From Sphingopyxis flava (GTDB lineage Bacteria; Pseudomonadota; Alphaproteobacteria; Sphingomonadales; Sphingomonadaceae): a DNA stretch of 64,000 nt. Below are positions 45,404-54,518 of the stretch, piece after piece; position 1 is the first letter of the stretch, and each line of letters starts with the position of its first letter. The notes under the pieces were generated by a model that saw only the letters and a program-made list of their open reading frames with translations, ran no database searches and was not told the DNA's origin. A program made the translations under genes and the position numbers. The stretch lies in NCBI RefSeq assembly GCF_900168005.1, contig NZ_FUYP01000005.1, forward strand, positions 161,534-225,533, read 5' to 3'.

Positions 45404-46126
45404 TTAGCCGAACAAGGTCCCCATACCGACGCTGGGGTCGATCCAGCCTTCGTAGATCATCTTGACCGCGACATAGACGATCACGGCAAGTCCGACATAG
45501 GCAATCCAGCGATAGCGCTCGATATATTTGGCGATGATATTCGCCGCGACACCCATCAGCGCGACCGCGAAAACGAGCCCGACGATCAGGATTCCGGGAT
45601 GGTCACGCGCCGCACCCGCAACCGCAAGCACATTGTCTAGGCTCATGCTGACGTCGGCAACCGCGACTGCCCATGCGGCGGCTGCAAAGCTTTTGGCGGG
45701 TTTGAGGCCCGAATGCTCATCGCCCTCGATCTCGGGCGAACCGGCCGAATGGCTGCCTTCGCGAAGCTCGCGCCACATTTTCCACGCGACCCAGATCAAA
45801 AGCAGCCCGCCGACGAAGATCAACCCGACGATCTGCATCAGCTGGGTGACGACGAGCGCGAAGGCGATGCGCAGCACCAGCGCCGCAAGGACGCCGATCA
45901 GAATCACTTTCTTGCGCTGTTCGGCAGGAAGCCCTGCGGCGAGCGCCCCGACGACGATCGCATTGTCGCCCGCGAGGACGATGTCGATCATCAGAACCTG
46001 CAGAAAGGCAGCCAGCGCGGCGGGCTCGGTGATGTTCGAAAAATCGGCGACGATATGCGCCCAGATCCCGTCCGGCCCGCCCAAGGTCTGCGCGGCGGCT
46101 GCTTGCGTCAAAATTTCCAATATCAC
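45404..46126 (-). CDS. TerC-family integral membrane protein
   Basis: 240 residues with seven or more helices. The paired family motifs IDIVLAGDNAIVVGAL and VADVSMSLDNVLAVAGAA each carry Asp and Asn residues thought to bind a metal. TerC-family proteins such as Alx/YkoY work in manganese or other metal export. The GTG start overlaps the stop of the ABM gene (GTGA). It may be regulated by manganese or pH in relatives; no riboswitch is evident here. Confidence 0.9.
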   Translation of the reverse strand: MILEILTQAAAAQTLGGPDGIWAHIVADFSNITEPAALAAFLQVLMIDIVLAGDNAIVVGALAAGLPAEQRKKVILIGVLAALVLRIAFALVVTQLMQIVGLIFVGGLLLIWVAWKMWRELREGSHSAGSPEIEGDEHSGLKPAKSFAAAAWAVAVADVSMSLDNVLAVAGAARDHPGILIVGLVFAVALMGVAANIIAKYIERYRWIAYVGLAVIVYVAVKMIYEGWIDPSVGMGTLFG

Positions 46127-46416
46127 AGCGGATCCCCGAAATAGCTGACCTCTGGAATAGGGTCATAGAAGCGGTGCAGCAACGCCCGCCATTGTTGGTA
46201 GCGATCCGATTGCCGGAAGCCGTCGCGATGGTCCGCGACCGAACTCCATTCTGCCAACAACAGGTAAGGCTGTCCGGTTCCGACCGGGCGGCGAATTTCG
46301 ATCGAAAGAAAACCTGGCGAAGCCTCGATCAGCGGGCGTGCCTTGGCAAAGGCCGCCTCGAACTCGGCTTCGCTTCCCGCACGAACGGGCAACAAGGCAT
46401 GCTCAACCACCGCCAT
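46123..46416 (-). CDS. Antibiotic biosynthesis monooxygenase (ABM) domain protein
   Basis: 97 residues. VVEHALLPVRAGSEAEFEAAFAKARPLI, then SPGFLSIEIRR, YLLLAEWSSVADHRDGFRQS and the end HRFYDPIPEVSYF are typical of small dimeric ABM-fold proteins, a group with heme-degrading, quinol-oxidising and unknown members. It starts nine bases after the rho stop and overlaps terC. Function unknown. Confidence 0.88.
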   Translation of the reverse strand: MAVVEHALLPVRAGSEAEFEAAFAKARPLIEASPGFLSIEIRRPVGTGQPYLLLAEWSSVADHRDGFRQSDRYQQWRALLHRFYDPIPEVSYFGDPL

Positions 46417-46425
46417 CGCCGGCGC

Positions 46426-47682
46426 TTACTGGTTCATGCTGTCGAAGAAATCCTCGTTGGTCTTCGAATCCTTGATCTTGTCGAGCAGGAATTCCATCGC
46501 GTCGACCGTTCCCATCTGCATGAGAATGCGGCGAAGCACCCACATCTTGCTGAGCTTGTCCTTCTCGACGAGCAATTCTTCCTTGCGGGTGCCCGACTTG
46601 CCGACATCGAGCGCCGGGAAGATACGCTTGTCGGCGACCTTGCGGTCGAGAACGATTTCGGAGTTACCCGTGCCCTTGAACTCTTCGAAGATCACTTCGT
46701 CCATGCGGCTGCCCGTATCGATGAGCGCGGTCGCGATGATCGACAGCGATCCGCCTTCCTCGATATTGCGCGCGGCGCCGAAGAATCGCTTCGGGCGCTG
46801 GAGCGCATTGGCGTCGACACCGCCGGTCAACACCTTGCCCGACGAGGGGACAACGGTGTTGTAGGCGCGGCCGAGGCGCGTGATCGAGTCGAGCAGAATC
46901 ACGACGTCCTTCTTGTGCTCGACAAGACGCTTGGCCTTCTCGATCACCATTTCGGCGACCTGGACGTGGCGCGTTGCGGGCTCGTCGAAGGTCGAGGAAA
47001 CGACCTCGCCGTTCACGCTGCGCTGCATGTCGGTAACTTCCTCGGGACGCTCGTCGACGAGGAGAACGATCAGATAGACCTCGGGGTGATTGTCGGTGAT
47101 CGCCTTGGCGATGTTCTGGAGCAGGACCGTCTTGCCCGTGCGTGGCGGCGCGACGATCAGCGCACGCTGCCCCTTGCCCTGCGGGCTGACGAGGTCGATT
47201 ACGCGCGCCGACTTGTCCTTGACTGTCGGGTCGACGGTATCGAGCGACAGCTTCTGGTTCGGGTAGAGCGGGGTGAGGTTGTCGAAATTGACGCGGTGGC
47301 GGACCACATCGGGATCGTCGAAATTCACGCTGATCAACTTGGTAAGCGCAAAATATCGCTCGCCATCGCGCGGCGCCCGGATTTCGCCCTCGACAGTATC
47401 GCCAGTGCGCAGCCCATATTTGCGAACCTGGTTCGGCGAGACATAAATGTCGTCAGGACCCGCAAGATAATTGGCCTCAGACGAACGCAGGAAACCGAAG
47501 CTGTCGGGCAGGACCTCGATCGTCCCTGAGCCGATGATCTCCTCGCCCTCTTCGGCCAGTTCCTTGAGGATCGAGAACATCAAATCCTGCTTGCGCAGCG
47601 TCGACGCGCCTTCGACCCCCAGATCCTCCGCCATTTCGACAAGCTGGGCGGGCGACTTCGTCTTGAGTTCTTTAAGATGCAT
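46426..47682 (-). CDS. rho: Transcription termination factor Rho
   Basis: 418 residues. The N-terminal [22 protein letters not shown] and the RNA-binding fold with [15 protein letters not shown] are followed by the ATPase core: Walker [13 protein letters not shown], Walker [17 protein letters not shown] and the Q-loop [11 protein letters not shown]. The hexameric helicase ends transcription at Rho-dependent sites. It begins the rho-ABM-terC run. An A-rich segment around 47690-47720 lies upstream of the ATG. Confidence 0.98.
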   Translation of the reverse strand: MHLKELKTKSPAQLVEMAEDLGVEGASTLRKQDLMFSILKELAEEGEEIIGSGTIEVLPDSFGFLRSSEANYLAGPDDIYVSPNQVRKYGLRTGDTVEGEIRAPRDGERYFALTKLISVNFDDPDVVRHRVNFDNLTPLYPNQKLSLDTVDPTVKDKSARVIDLVSPQGKGQRALIVAPPRTGKTVLLQNIAKAITDNHPEVYLIVLLVDERPEEVTDMQRSVNGEVVSSTFDEPATRHVQVAEMVIEKAKRLVEHKKDVVILLDSITRLGRAYNTVVPSSGKVLTGGVDANALQRPKRFFGAARNIEEGGSLSIIATALIDTGSRMDEVIFEEFKGTGNSEIVLDRKVADKRIFPALDVGKSGTRKEELLVEKDKLSKMWVLRRILMQMGTVDAMEFLLDKIKDSKTNEDFFDSMNQ

Positions 47683-47875
47683 GGATGATTCCAGGATGAA
47701 AAATTCAGGAAAAAATAAACATTATGTCATTGCACCGGGGGGTGCCTATCCGACCGGGGGACGGCCGCTTCGATAGCCGCGGCGCGGATCGCGCGCCGCC
47801 CGCGCGGGCGCGGGAGTTGATCGGCCCCTATAACCGACGCCAGTGCAAGTCAATCGGCTGCGTCGAGGCGGAGCG

Positions 47876-48325
47876 TCAGGGGCGAACGATCACCAATATG
47901 ACAATGATTGCCGCGGCGATTCCAGGAACCTCGTTGAGCAACCGCAGCCGGCTTTCGCTGAGCGAGCGTTCGCCGCGCCGCAATTTCTTGAAGTAGCCGA
48001 TCAGCCAGCCGTGATAGCCCGACAGCAGGAGGACGAGCAGCAACTTGCCGTGGAACCATCCCTCCGACCAATAACCGCCGTTGAACGCGAGCATCAGCCC
48101 CAGCACCCAGACGAGAATGATCGAGGGGTTGAGGATGATACGGCGCAGCCGGTCCTCACGCTCAATCCATTTCCTGTCCTCTTCGGATCCCACCGGGCAT
48201 TGGTGATGATAGACGAAGAAGCGCGGCATCATGAACAGACCCGCCATCAGGAAGATGACGAAAATCACATGCGCCGCCTTGACCCAAAGCATCGTCACCC
48301 CCAGAAATCCGACCCAGTCCGTCAT
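47876..48325 (-). CDS. hemJ: Protoporphyrinogen IX oxidase HemJ
   Basis: 149 residues with four helices. The conserved His in LWVKAAHVIFVIFLMAGLFMMPRFFVYHH and the LRRIILNPSIILVWVLGLML, GKLLLVLLLSGYHG and NEVPG segments match HemJ (formerly YggP-like DUF2214/CopD relatives). It converts protoporphyrinogen to protoporphyrin IX in heme synthesis. hemE lies three bases upstream; the hemE-hemJ-rho order is conserved in alphaproteobacteria. Confidence 0.92.
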   Translation of the reverse strand: MTDWVGFLGVTMLWVKAAHVIFVIFLMAGLFMMPRFFVYHHQCPVGSEEDRKWIEREDRLRRIILNPSIILVWVLGLMLAFNGGYWSEGWFHGKLLLVLLLSGYHGWLIGYFKKLRRGERSLSESRLRLLNEVPGIAAAIIVILVIVRP

Positions 48326-48328
48326 CGC

Positions 48329-49357
48329 CTACCCGCCTCGCACGCGTTCGATCAGATGCTCGACATGGGCGATCGGCGTGTCCGGAACAATGCCGTGCCC
48401 GAGATTGAAGATATGGGGACGCGCGGGGAAAGCTGCAAGGATGCGATCGATCGCTTCGTCGAGCGCCGCGCCGCCGGCGACGAGCGCCAGCGGATCGAGA
48501 TTGCCCTGGACCGGCAGGTGCGGTGGCAGCACCGCGTCGGCCCAGCCGGGATCGACCGTCTCGTCAAGCCCGACCGCATCGACCCCGGTTTCATTGGCAT
48601 AGGCCGCAAGCTTGCCGCCGGCACCCTTTGGAAAGCCGATCACCGGCGTGTCGGGGTGGAGCGTCTTCAGCCGGCGGACGATTTCGGCATTGGGCGCGAT
48701 CACCCAGCGTTCGAACTGCGCGGGGCTGAGGCTCCCTGCCCAGCTGTCGAAAAGCTGGACCGCCTCGACGCCATTTTCGATCTGCCCCGAGAGGTAAGTC
48801 ACTGTGACTTCGACGATCGCGTCGATGATTGCTTCGAAAGCGGAGGGGTTGCCATAGGCGAGGCGCCGCGCCGCGGCCTGATCCTTCGATCCCGCGCCGG
48901 CAACCATATAGGTCGCGACCGTCCATGGACTCCCCGCAAAACCAAGGAAGCTGGTTTCGGGCGGCAATGCTGCCGCGACCCGCGCAACGGTCGCGTAGAC
49001 AGGTTCGAGCCGTTGCGGCGCTGCCTCCAGCGCTGCAAGAGTGCCGTCGATCAGCGGCGGTGCAAGCCGCGGCCCCTCGCCGGCCTCGAACCAGAGATCC
49101 TGCCCCAGCGCATGGGGGACAACGAGAATATCCGAGAAGAGAATTGCGCCATCAAATCCGAACCGCCGGATTGGCTGCAGCGTCACCTCGGCCGCCGCCT
49201 CTGAATCATAGCAGAGCTCGAGAAAGCCGCCCTTGGCTTCCCGCAGCGCGCGATATTCGGGTAGATATCGCCCTGCCTGGCGCATCAGCCAAAGCGCGGG
49301 CTGCTCCTGCCGCACTCCGCGCAGCGTTGCCAGCAAACTCTTCGGTGAAGCCTTCAC
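48329..49357 (-). CDS. hemE: Uroporphyrinogen decarboxylase
   Basis: 342 residues. PALWLMRQAGRYLPEYR near the start holds the Arg pair that binds the substrate carboxylates; FSDILVVPHALG carries the catalytic Asp; FAGSPWTVATYMVAG and NLGHGIVPDTP are family segments. The GTG at 49357 has GAGGG six bases upstream, whereas the in-frame extension to 49459 lies in the predicted origin. Second gene of the pathway beside hemJ; it faces the origin, as in Caulobacter. Confidence 0.95.
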   Translation of the reverse strand: MKASPKSLLATLRGVRQEQPALWLMRQAGRYLPEYRALREAKGGFLELCYDSEAAAEVTLQPIRRFGFDGAILFSDILVVPHALGQDLWFEAGEGPRLAPPLIDGTLAALEAAPQRLEPVYATVARVAAALPPETSFLGFAGSPWTVATYMVAGAGSKDQAAARRLAYGNPSAFEAIIDAIVEVTVTYLSGQIENGVEAVQLFDSWAGSLSPAQFERWVIAPNAEIVRRLKTLHPDTPVIGFPKGAGGKLAAYANETGVDAVGLDETVDPGWADAVLPPHLPVQGNLDPLALVAGGAALDEAIDRILAAFPARPHIFNLGHGIVPDTPIAHVEHLIERVRGG

Positions 49358-49528
49358 GCGGGCCCTCTTTCTATCTTCATAACCATATATAGAGAATGAT
49401 TGCGGTAGTTGTTGGCGGTCGAACAGCGCGGCTTTAGGCACCCACACCGCCTTTGCCAACAGCTTGACTCTTTGACCGGCTCCCCTTCGTCACAGAGTCG
49501 CTCCCTTATGTTCGCCTAATTCACAGCC

Positions 49529-49537
49529 TGTGGATAA
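49529..49537 (-). promoter_or_regulatory. DnaA box
   Basis: TGTGGATAA, the exact reverse complement of TTATCCACA. Confidence 0.85.
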
Positions 49538-49548
49538 GATTCACCTGC

Positions 49549-49557
49549 TGTGGAAAA
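49549..49557 (-). promoter_or_regulatory. DnaA box, one mismatch
   Basis: TGTGGAAAA (TTTTCCACA on the other strand), 11 bases from the first perfect box and in the same orientation. Confidence 0.65.
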
Positions 49558-49631
49558 AAGGTGGAGCGGAATCGGCAGCGGTGGGGATGATTTATGAATG
49601 CCCGTCCTGTCCCGCGGCTTGTGCCCGAATT

Positions 49632-49640
49632 TATCCACAG
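49632..49640 (+). promoter_or_regulatory. DnaA box
   Basis: TTATCCACA, exact consensus, opposite orientation to the two boxes about 80-100 bases to the left. Confidence 0.85.
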
Positions 49641-49697
49641 CGCTCGGTCACGTGTCTGCGCTTGCCTTTTTTTGCAGTGCATCGGAAAGCTCGGAGG

Positions 49698-50510
49698 ATG
49701 AGCCGTCTTCACCTCCACCTCATATCCGATTCCACAGGCGAGACGCTTGAAAATATCGCCAAGGCGGCGATCGCGCAGTTCGATGATGTCGAGGTGGTGC
49801 GCCATTTCTGGCCGATGGTGCGATCCGAATCCCATCTCGATCGCATCATGGCCGAGGTGCAGGCGAGCCCCGGCATGATCCTCTTCACGCTCGTCAACGG
49901 CGAGCTACGTGCGAGTCTGGAACGGCGGGCGGCAACGCTGAACCTACCGACAGTTCCCGCACTCGACGCCGTCACCGATGCTCTTTCGCGAATGCTGGGA
50001 CAGGAGGCGAAGGCGCGGCCAGGGCGCCAGCATGTGCTCGACGCCGCCTACTTCGCGCGCGTGGAGGCGATCCAGTTTACTGTCGCGCACGATGACGGGA
50101 TTGGCTGGGAAAATTGGGAGCAGGCCGACATTGTTCTTGCGGGCGTGTCGCGTACCTCCAAGACACCGACAAGCATCTATCTCGCCAATCGCGGTTTCAA
50201 AGCCGCGAACATCCCGATCGTCCCCGAATCCCCGCCCCCCGACACGCTCTTTACGCTGAAGCGTCCTCTCGTCGTGGGGCTGACGACGGGAATCGACCGG
50301 CTCGTGCAGGTGCGTCGCAACCGCCTCTTGTCGCTCAATCAGGCGCCCGAGACTGCCTATGTTGACGAAGAGCGCGTCAGGGCTGAGCTCGCGTACGCGC
50401 GGCGCATGTTCGCCGACAATGGCTGGCCCGTGATCGATGTAACGCGCCGCTCGATCGAGGAAACCGCCGCCGCGGTCATCAAGCTGGTCGAGGACCGGGC
50501 CGCGGCATGA
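49698..50510 (+). CDS. PpsR-type bifunctional kinase/pyrophosphorylase (DUF299)
   Basis: 270 residues. HLHLISDSTGETLENIAKAA at the start and the P-loop-like GVSRTSKTPTSIYLANRG identify the PPDK/PEP-synthase regulatory protein family, which phosphorylates and dephosphorylates pyruvate phosphate dikinase or PEP synthase. ATG 49698 follows GGAGG almost directly; homology starts here, and the in-frame part back to 49530 covers the DnaA boxes, so it is not coding. Stop overlaps maf. Confidence 0.93.
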   Translation: MSRLHLHLISDSTGETLENIAKAAIAQFDDVEVVRHFWPMVRSESHLDRIMAEVQASPGMILFTLVNGELRASLERRAATLNLPTVPALDAVTDALSRMLGQEAKARPGRQHVLDAAYFARVEAIQFTVAHDDGIGWENWEQADIVLAGVSRTSKTPTSIYLANRGFKAANIPIVPESPPPDTLFTLKRPLVVGLTTGIDRLVQVRRNRLLSLNQAPETAYVDEERVRAELAYARRMFADNGWPVIDVTRRSIEETAAAVIKLVEDRAAA

Positions 50511-51106
50511 GCACGCTCGTTCTTGCGTCGCAAAGCAGCGGCCGTGCCGCGATGCTTCGAGCCGCCGGGCTTGAATTCGAACGGACCGCGGCGCATGTCG
50601 ACGAGGAGGCCCTCACGGCCGCACTGCGCGCTGCCGGCCAGACTCCCCGCAATATTGCCGACGCGCTCGCCGAAGCGAAGGCGGTCAAGATTTCCTCGCG
50701 GCTTCCGGGCGTCATCGTGATCGGCGCGGATTCAACTCTTGCGCTCGACGACGGGACGATGCTGACGAAGCCTGAAAGTCCCGACGAAGCGGCGCAGCAT
50801 CTGCGCCGAATGGCGGGGACGCGCCACCGACTGTTCAGCGCCGCGGTGGCCGCGCGCGACGGCGCCCCGGTGTGGCGCGCAATTGGCGAGGCGAAGCTGT
50901 GGATGCGCCCCTTGTCGGACGCCTTCATCGCCGACTATGTGAACCGCGAATGGGACAGCATCCGCTGGACCGTCGGCTGTTATGAGATCGAGGGAGCGGG
51001 CGTGCAACTGTTCGACCGGGTCGAGGGCGACCCTTGGACCATCATCGGCATGCCGATGCTTCCGCTGCTTGCCTGGCTGCGCGCGACCGGACTCGCCCCC
51101 TCATGA
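50507..51106 (+). CDS. maf: Maf-family nucleoside triphosphate pyrophosphatase
   Basis: 199 residues. LVLASQSSGRAAMLRAAGL, VDEEAL, ADALAEAKA, IGADSTLALDD and FDRVEGDPWTIIGMPMLPLL are the Maf segments. It hydrolyses non-canonical nucleotides and is linked to septum control. It overlaps ppsR and aroE by four bases each. Confidence 0.93.
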   Translation: MSTLVLASQSSGRAAMLRAAGLEFERTAAHVDEEALTAALRAAGQTPRNIADALAEAKAVKISSRLPGVIVIGADSTLALDDGTMLTKPESPDEAAQHLRRMAGTRHRLFSAAVAARDGAPVWRAIGEAKLWMRPLSDAFIADYVNREWDSIRWTVGCYEIEGAGVQLFDRVEGDPWTIIGMPMLPLLAWLRATGLAPS

Positions 51107-51918
51107 GCAGCCTTCCCTATGCCGAAGTGATAGGCGACCCGATCGCCCAGTCGAAATCGCCCCTGATCCACCGCTTCTGGCTCGATGCTCTCGGCATGTC
51201 CGGACTTTACGCCCGCGCGCATGTGACGCCCGAGGGGCTCGCCGCCTATATCGATGAGCGCCGCGCCGATCCCGCTTGGCGCGGCTGCAACGTCACCATG
51301 CCGCACAAAGAGGCGATCATGGAACTGGTCGATGACCCCGGCAACATCCGCTCTACGATCGGCGCGATGAACACGGTCGTGCACCAGAGTGACGGGTCTT
51401 TGATCGGCACCAATACCGATGCCGCGGGTTTCTTTGCCCCCCTCGCCGAAATCGACCTTGCCGGCGCGCCAGTCGTGGTGGTCGGTGCGGGCGGCGCAGC
51501 GCGCGCCGTCCTCTTTGCACTCGCACGTGCGGGCGTCGGGACGGTTACCATGCTCGCGCGCAGCCCCCTCAAGGCGATGGGCCTGCTTTCGACCTTCGGC
51601 CTCAAGGGCGAGGCTGCTGCACTCGACACACCGCTGCCCGCTGCGGCGCTTCTGGTCAATGCGAGCAGTCTTGGCATGGCCGGCCAGCCGGCGCTTGATC
51701 TCGACCTGACGCCGCTGCCCGAGGGGGCGATCGTGTACGACCTCGTCTATTCGCCGCTGCGCACAGGGCTGCTCCGGGCGGCCGAGGCGCGCGGTCTCGA
51801 TCGTGTCGACGGGCTCGACATGCTGATGGGCCAAGCCGCGCTCGCCTTCGAGCTGTTCTTCGGCCAGTCGCCGCCTGAAGGACGCGATGACGAACTGCGC
51901 GCGTTGCTCATCGCGTGA
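51103..51918 (+). CDS. aroE: Shikimate dehydrogenase
   Basis: 271 residues. The substrate region VIGDPIAQSKSPLIHRFWLD with Lys and Asp, NVTMPHKE, the NADP loop VVGAGGAARAVLFALA and the late DGLDMLMGQAALAFELF are present. It reduces 3-dehydroshikimate in aromatic amino-acid synthesis. ATG 51103 overlaps maf; coaE overlaps its end with a GTG. Confidence 0.95.
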   Translation: MSSLPYAEVIGDPIAQSKSPLIHRFWLDALGMSGLYARAHVTPEGLAAYIDERRADPAWRGCNVTMPHKEAIMELVDDPGNIRSTIGAMNTVVHQSDGSLIGTNTDAAGFFAPLAEIDLAGAPVVVVGAGGAARAVLFALARAGVGTVTMLARSPLKAMGLLSTFGLKGEAAALDTPLPAAALLVNASSLGMAGQPALDLDLTPLPEGAIVYDLVYSPLRTGLLRAAEARGLDRVDGLDMLMGQAALAFELFFGQSPPEGRDDELRALLIA

Positions 51919-52538
51919 CGCATTATAAGCGACCGGCATCGCGGCTTCGCCGCCCTTTCATCCTCGGGCTCACCGGATCGATCGGCATGGGCAAGTCAAC
52001 CGCCGCGGCCATGTTCGAGCGCGAAGGCGTGCCCGTTTTCGACGCCGATGCCGAGGTCCATCGGCTCCAGGGACCGGGCGGCGCCCTTGTTGGTGCGATC
52101 GAGGCGCGCTTTCCCGGCACCACCGGACCGCAGGGCGTCGACCGGCAAAAGCTCGGCGCGCGCGTGCTGGGCAATCGACACGAACTCGCCGCGCTCGAGG
52201 CGATCATCCATCCAGCTGTCAGCCGCGCGCAAAGGCGCTTTCTTTCGCGTCACCGCGCGCGCGATGTCGTCGTCCTCGACATTCCCCTGCTCTTCGAAAA
52301 AGGCGGCTTTCGCCGCGTCGGGGCGGTCGCCGTGGTCTCGGCGCCGCTCTGGATTCAGCGCCGCCGCGTCCTGCGCCGGCCTGGCATGAGCAAGGCAAAA
52401 TTGAAGGCAATCCGCGCGCTTCAGGTGCCCGACCGTGTCAAGCGAGCCCGCGCCGATTTCGTGATCGAAACCGGGCGTCACAAAAGCGAGACCCATCGTC
52501 AGATTCGCGCCATCACCTCTTGTTTCCGCGCCCGATAA
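51915..52538 (+). CDS. coaE: Dephospho-CoA kinase
   Basis: 207 residues. Walker A GLTGSIGMGKST at 18-29, VFDADAEVHRL, and DIPLLFEKGG are the CoaE marks. It adds the 3' phosphate in the last step of coenzyme A synthesis. GTG start within GTGA overlap with aroE. The N-terminus has an extra basic KRPASRLRRP lead before the P-loop. Confidence 0.94.
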   Translation: MTHYKRPASRLRRPFILGLTGSIGMGKSTAAAMFEREGVPVFDADAEVHRLQGPGGALVGAIEARFPGTTGPQGVDRQKLGARVLGNRHELAALEAIIHPAVSRAQRRFLSRHRARDVVVLDIPLLFEKGGFRRVGAVAVVSAPLWIQRRRVLRRPGMSKAKLKAIRALQVPDRVKRARADFVIETGRHKSETHRQIRAITSCFRAR

Positions 52539-52557
52539 GGTCCAGATTGAAGCTTCG

Positions 52558-53259
52558 ATGCGTGAGATTATTTTCGATACCGAAACGACGGGACTCGATC
52601 CTCGATCTGGACACCGGTTGGTCGAAATCGGATGTGTCGAACTGATCGACCGGCGCGAATCCGGGCGAACCTTCCACGCCTATTTTCACCCTGAGCGCGA
52701 CATGCCGGCCGAAGCCGAAGCCGTCCACGGCCTGTCGATCCAGTTTCTTTCCGACAAGCCGCTGTTCGCGGAACGCGCCGACGAGCTGCTCGTGTTTTTG
52801 GGCGATGCGCCCATGGTCGCTCACAACGCCGCGTTCGACTTCGGATTTGTCAACGCCGAGCTTGAGCGCGCGGGCCGGCCACCGCTCGATATGGCGCGTA
52901 TGTGCTGCACGGTCCAGATGGCGCGCAAACTCCATCCCGGGGCGAAGCACAGCCTTGACGCACTCTGCACCCGCTACGGGATCGATCGCAGCCATCGGGT
53001 CAAGCATGGCGCGCTGCTAGACGCGGAGCTGCTTGCCCATCTCTATATCGAAATGACCGGCGGCCGACAGATTGGTCTGGGGCTCGCGGCGGGCACAAAC
53101 ATTAGCGGTCGTACGACCGTGATATTGCCCGGCACCGCAACCGCTCCGTCCCGTCCGTTCCGTGAGCCGCGGCCGCACGCCGCAACTCCCGCCGAACTCG
53201 CGCGTCATGCAGAATTCGTGGCCACACTGCACCAGCCATTGTGGCACGATAGTCCGTGA
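52558..53259 (+). CDS. dnaQ: DNA polymerase III epsilon subunit (proofreading exonuclease)
   Basis: 233 residues. Exonuclease motifs: ExoI IIFDTETTGLDP with Asp7 and Glu9, ExoII AHNAAFDFGFVNAEL and ExoIIIepsilon with HGALLDAELLAHLY. It proofreads with the alpha subunit. It ends the ppsR-maf-aroE-coaE-dnaQ run beside the origin. A GC-rich hairpin (53264-53282) follows, without a T-run. Confidence 0.95.
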   Translation: MREIIFDTETTGLDPRSGHRLVEIGCVELIDRRESGRTFHAYFHPERDMPAEAEAVHGLSIQFLSDKPLFAERADELLVFLGDAPMVAHNAAFDFGFVNAELERAGRPPLDMARMCCTVQMARKLHPGAKHSLDALCTRYGIDRSHRVKHGALLDAELLAHLYIEMTGGRQIGLGLAAGTNISGRTTVILPGTATAPSRPFREPRPHAATPAELARHAEFVATLHQPLWHDSP

Positions 53260-53306
53260 CGGCCGCCTCCGGCGGCGGCCGCTGAGACCCTCGAAGGAGA
53301 AGAGCA

Positions 53307-53879
53307 ATGGAAATCCGCGTCTCTGGCCATCAGATCGAAACCGGCGAAGCGCTGCAGGCGCATGTGTCGGACCGGATGAACGCGATTGCCGACAAATATT
53401 TCTCGCGCGCGATTGGGGCGCACGCGATCTTTGGGAAAGGCCCGCATGACAGCTTCCAGTGCGACATTGTTGCGCACGTGATGCAGGGGCTTGTGCTCAA
53501 GGGGCACGGCCAGGCGCAGGACGCGCACGTCGCTTTCGAGGGTGCGGCCGAGCGCATCGAAAAGCAACTGAGGCGCTACATGCGACGGCTCAAGGACAAG
53601 AGCAGTCCGAGCCAGCCGTCCGCGACCCTCGACGAGATTCAGGACAATGCAAGCTATACTGTCTTCGACGCTGGCAGCGACGATGAGGAACCGGGCGACG
53701 CGCCGGCGATTGTCGCTGAAACGCGCGTCGATATTCCCACGGCCAGCGTCTCGGATGCGGTGATGATGCTCGACCTGCGCGACACCAATGCGCTGCTGTT
53801 CGTCAATGGGCGGACCGGCGCGCATAATATGGTGTATCGGCGCCGCGACGGCACGATCGGCTGGGTCGAACCGCAATAG
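53307..53879 (+). CDS. hpf: Ribosome hibernation promoting factor, long form (HPF/RaiA)
   Basis: 190 residues. N-terminal RaiA domain (1-100) with VSGHQIETGEALQAHVSDRM and the basic RRYMRRLKDK, a flexible acidic middle, and the C-terminal dimer domain ETRVDIPTASVSDAVMMLDL and VYRRRDGTIGWVEP. The long form makes 100S ribosome dimers in stationary phase. AAGGAGA lies seven bases upstream. ptsN follows, as in many proteobacteria. Confidence 0.94.
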   Translation: MEIRVSGHQIETGEALQAHVSDRMNAIADKYFSRAIGAHAIFGKGPHDSFQCDIVAHVMQGLVLKGHGQAQDAHVAFEGAAERIEKQLRRYMRRLKDKSSPSQPSATLDEIQDNASYTVFDAGSDDEEPGDAPAIVAETRVDIPTASVSDAVMMLDLRDTNALLFVNGRTGAHNMVYRRRDGTIGWVEPQ

Positions 53880-54032
53880 AGGGCTGGATTTTCTCCGCCA
53901 TTCGTCTTAAGGGCCGCGCCCATTGACGCCTAATGCCTGGATGGCGGGGCCTGCCACGACCGATCCGCGACCGATCGCCAATCCCCGATTCGGGCGGCTC
54001 GTCCCGACGCTTTGACAGATTTGATCAGACCC

Positions 54033-54497
54033 ATGAACCTATCCTCTCTCCTCTATCCTGCGACCGTGCGTGCGCATGTGCAGCTCGATTCGAAGAAGGC
54101 GCTTTTCCCGTTCGTCGGCGATCTCGCGAGCCGCTCGCTCGGCCTTGACGCAGGCGAAGTCGCCGAAGCGCTCCTTGAACGCGAGCGCCTCGGCTCGACG
54201 GGATTCGGGCGCGGCATCGCGCTGCCCCACGCAAAGCTCGCCGACCTCACCGGGGTGCGCGGGCTGTTTCTGCAGCTTGCGAAACCCATCGACTTCCAGG
54301 CGGTGGACGGTCTTCCAGTCGATCTCCTCTTCGTGATCCTCTCGCCGCTCGACGCTGGCGCTGATCATCTGAAGGCGCTCGCGGGCGTGTCTCGGATGCT
54401 GCGTAACGAAGCCGTCGCAGAGCGGCTGCGCGGTGCGAAAAGCGACGAGGCGCTCTACGCGCTGCTTGCCGATTCCGAAACGCGTGACGCGGCCTGA
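54033..54497 (+). CDS. ptsN: PTS IIA-like nitrogen-regulatory protein PtsN
   Basis: 154 residues. Phosphorylated His in GIALPHAKL, with RERLGSTGFGRG before it and VDLLFVILSPLDAGADHLKALAGVSRML after it, as in EIIA-Ntr. Part of the nitrogen phosphotransferase system that acts on K+ and stress regulation. ATG 54033 fits the family; TTG 54012 is possible. No strong ribosome site is visible. It follows hpf as usual. Confidence 0.92.
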   Translation: MNLSSLLYPATVRAHVQLDSKKALFPFVGDLASRSLGLDAGEVAEALLERERLGSTGFGRGIALPHAKLADLTGVRGLFLQLAKPIDFQAVDGLPVDLLFVILSPLDAGADHLKALAGVSRMLRNEAVAERLRGAKSDEALYALLADSETRDAA

Positions 54498-54518
54498 CGC
54501 CGCGCCCCCGATCCACCC

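Larger units (their letters stand above)
49358..49697. other. Probable chromosomal replication origin (oriC)
   Basis: Gene-free between hemE and ppsR. DnaA boxes: TGTGGATAA at 49529-49537 and TTATCCACA at 49632-49640 are perfect, TGTGGAAAA at 49549-49557 is one base off. Four GANTC sites, targets of CcrM methylase, cluster at 49466, 49495, 49538 and 49569. An AT-rich run lies near 49375-49405. In Caulobacter and other alphaproteobacteria the origin lies next to hemE with maf-aroE-coaE-dnaQ nearby, the same order as here. Function is inferred from sequence and synteny. Confidence 0.8.

Noticed and set aside
53264..53282. GC-rich hairpin after dnaQ
   Set aside because: It has no T-run, so it is not a convincing intrinsic terminator.
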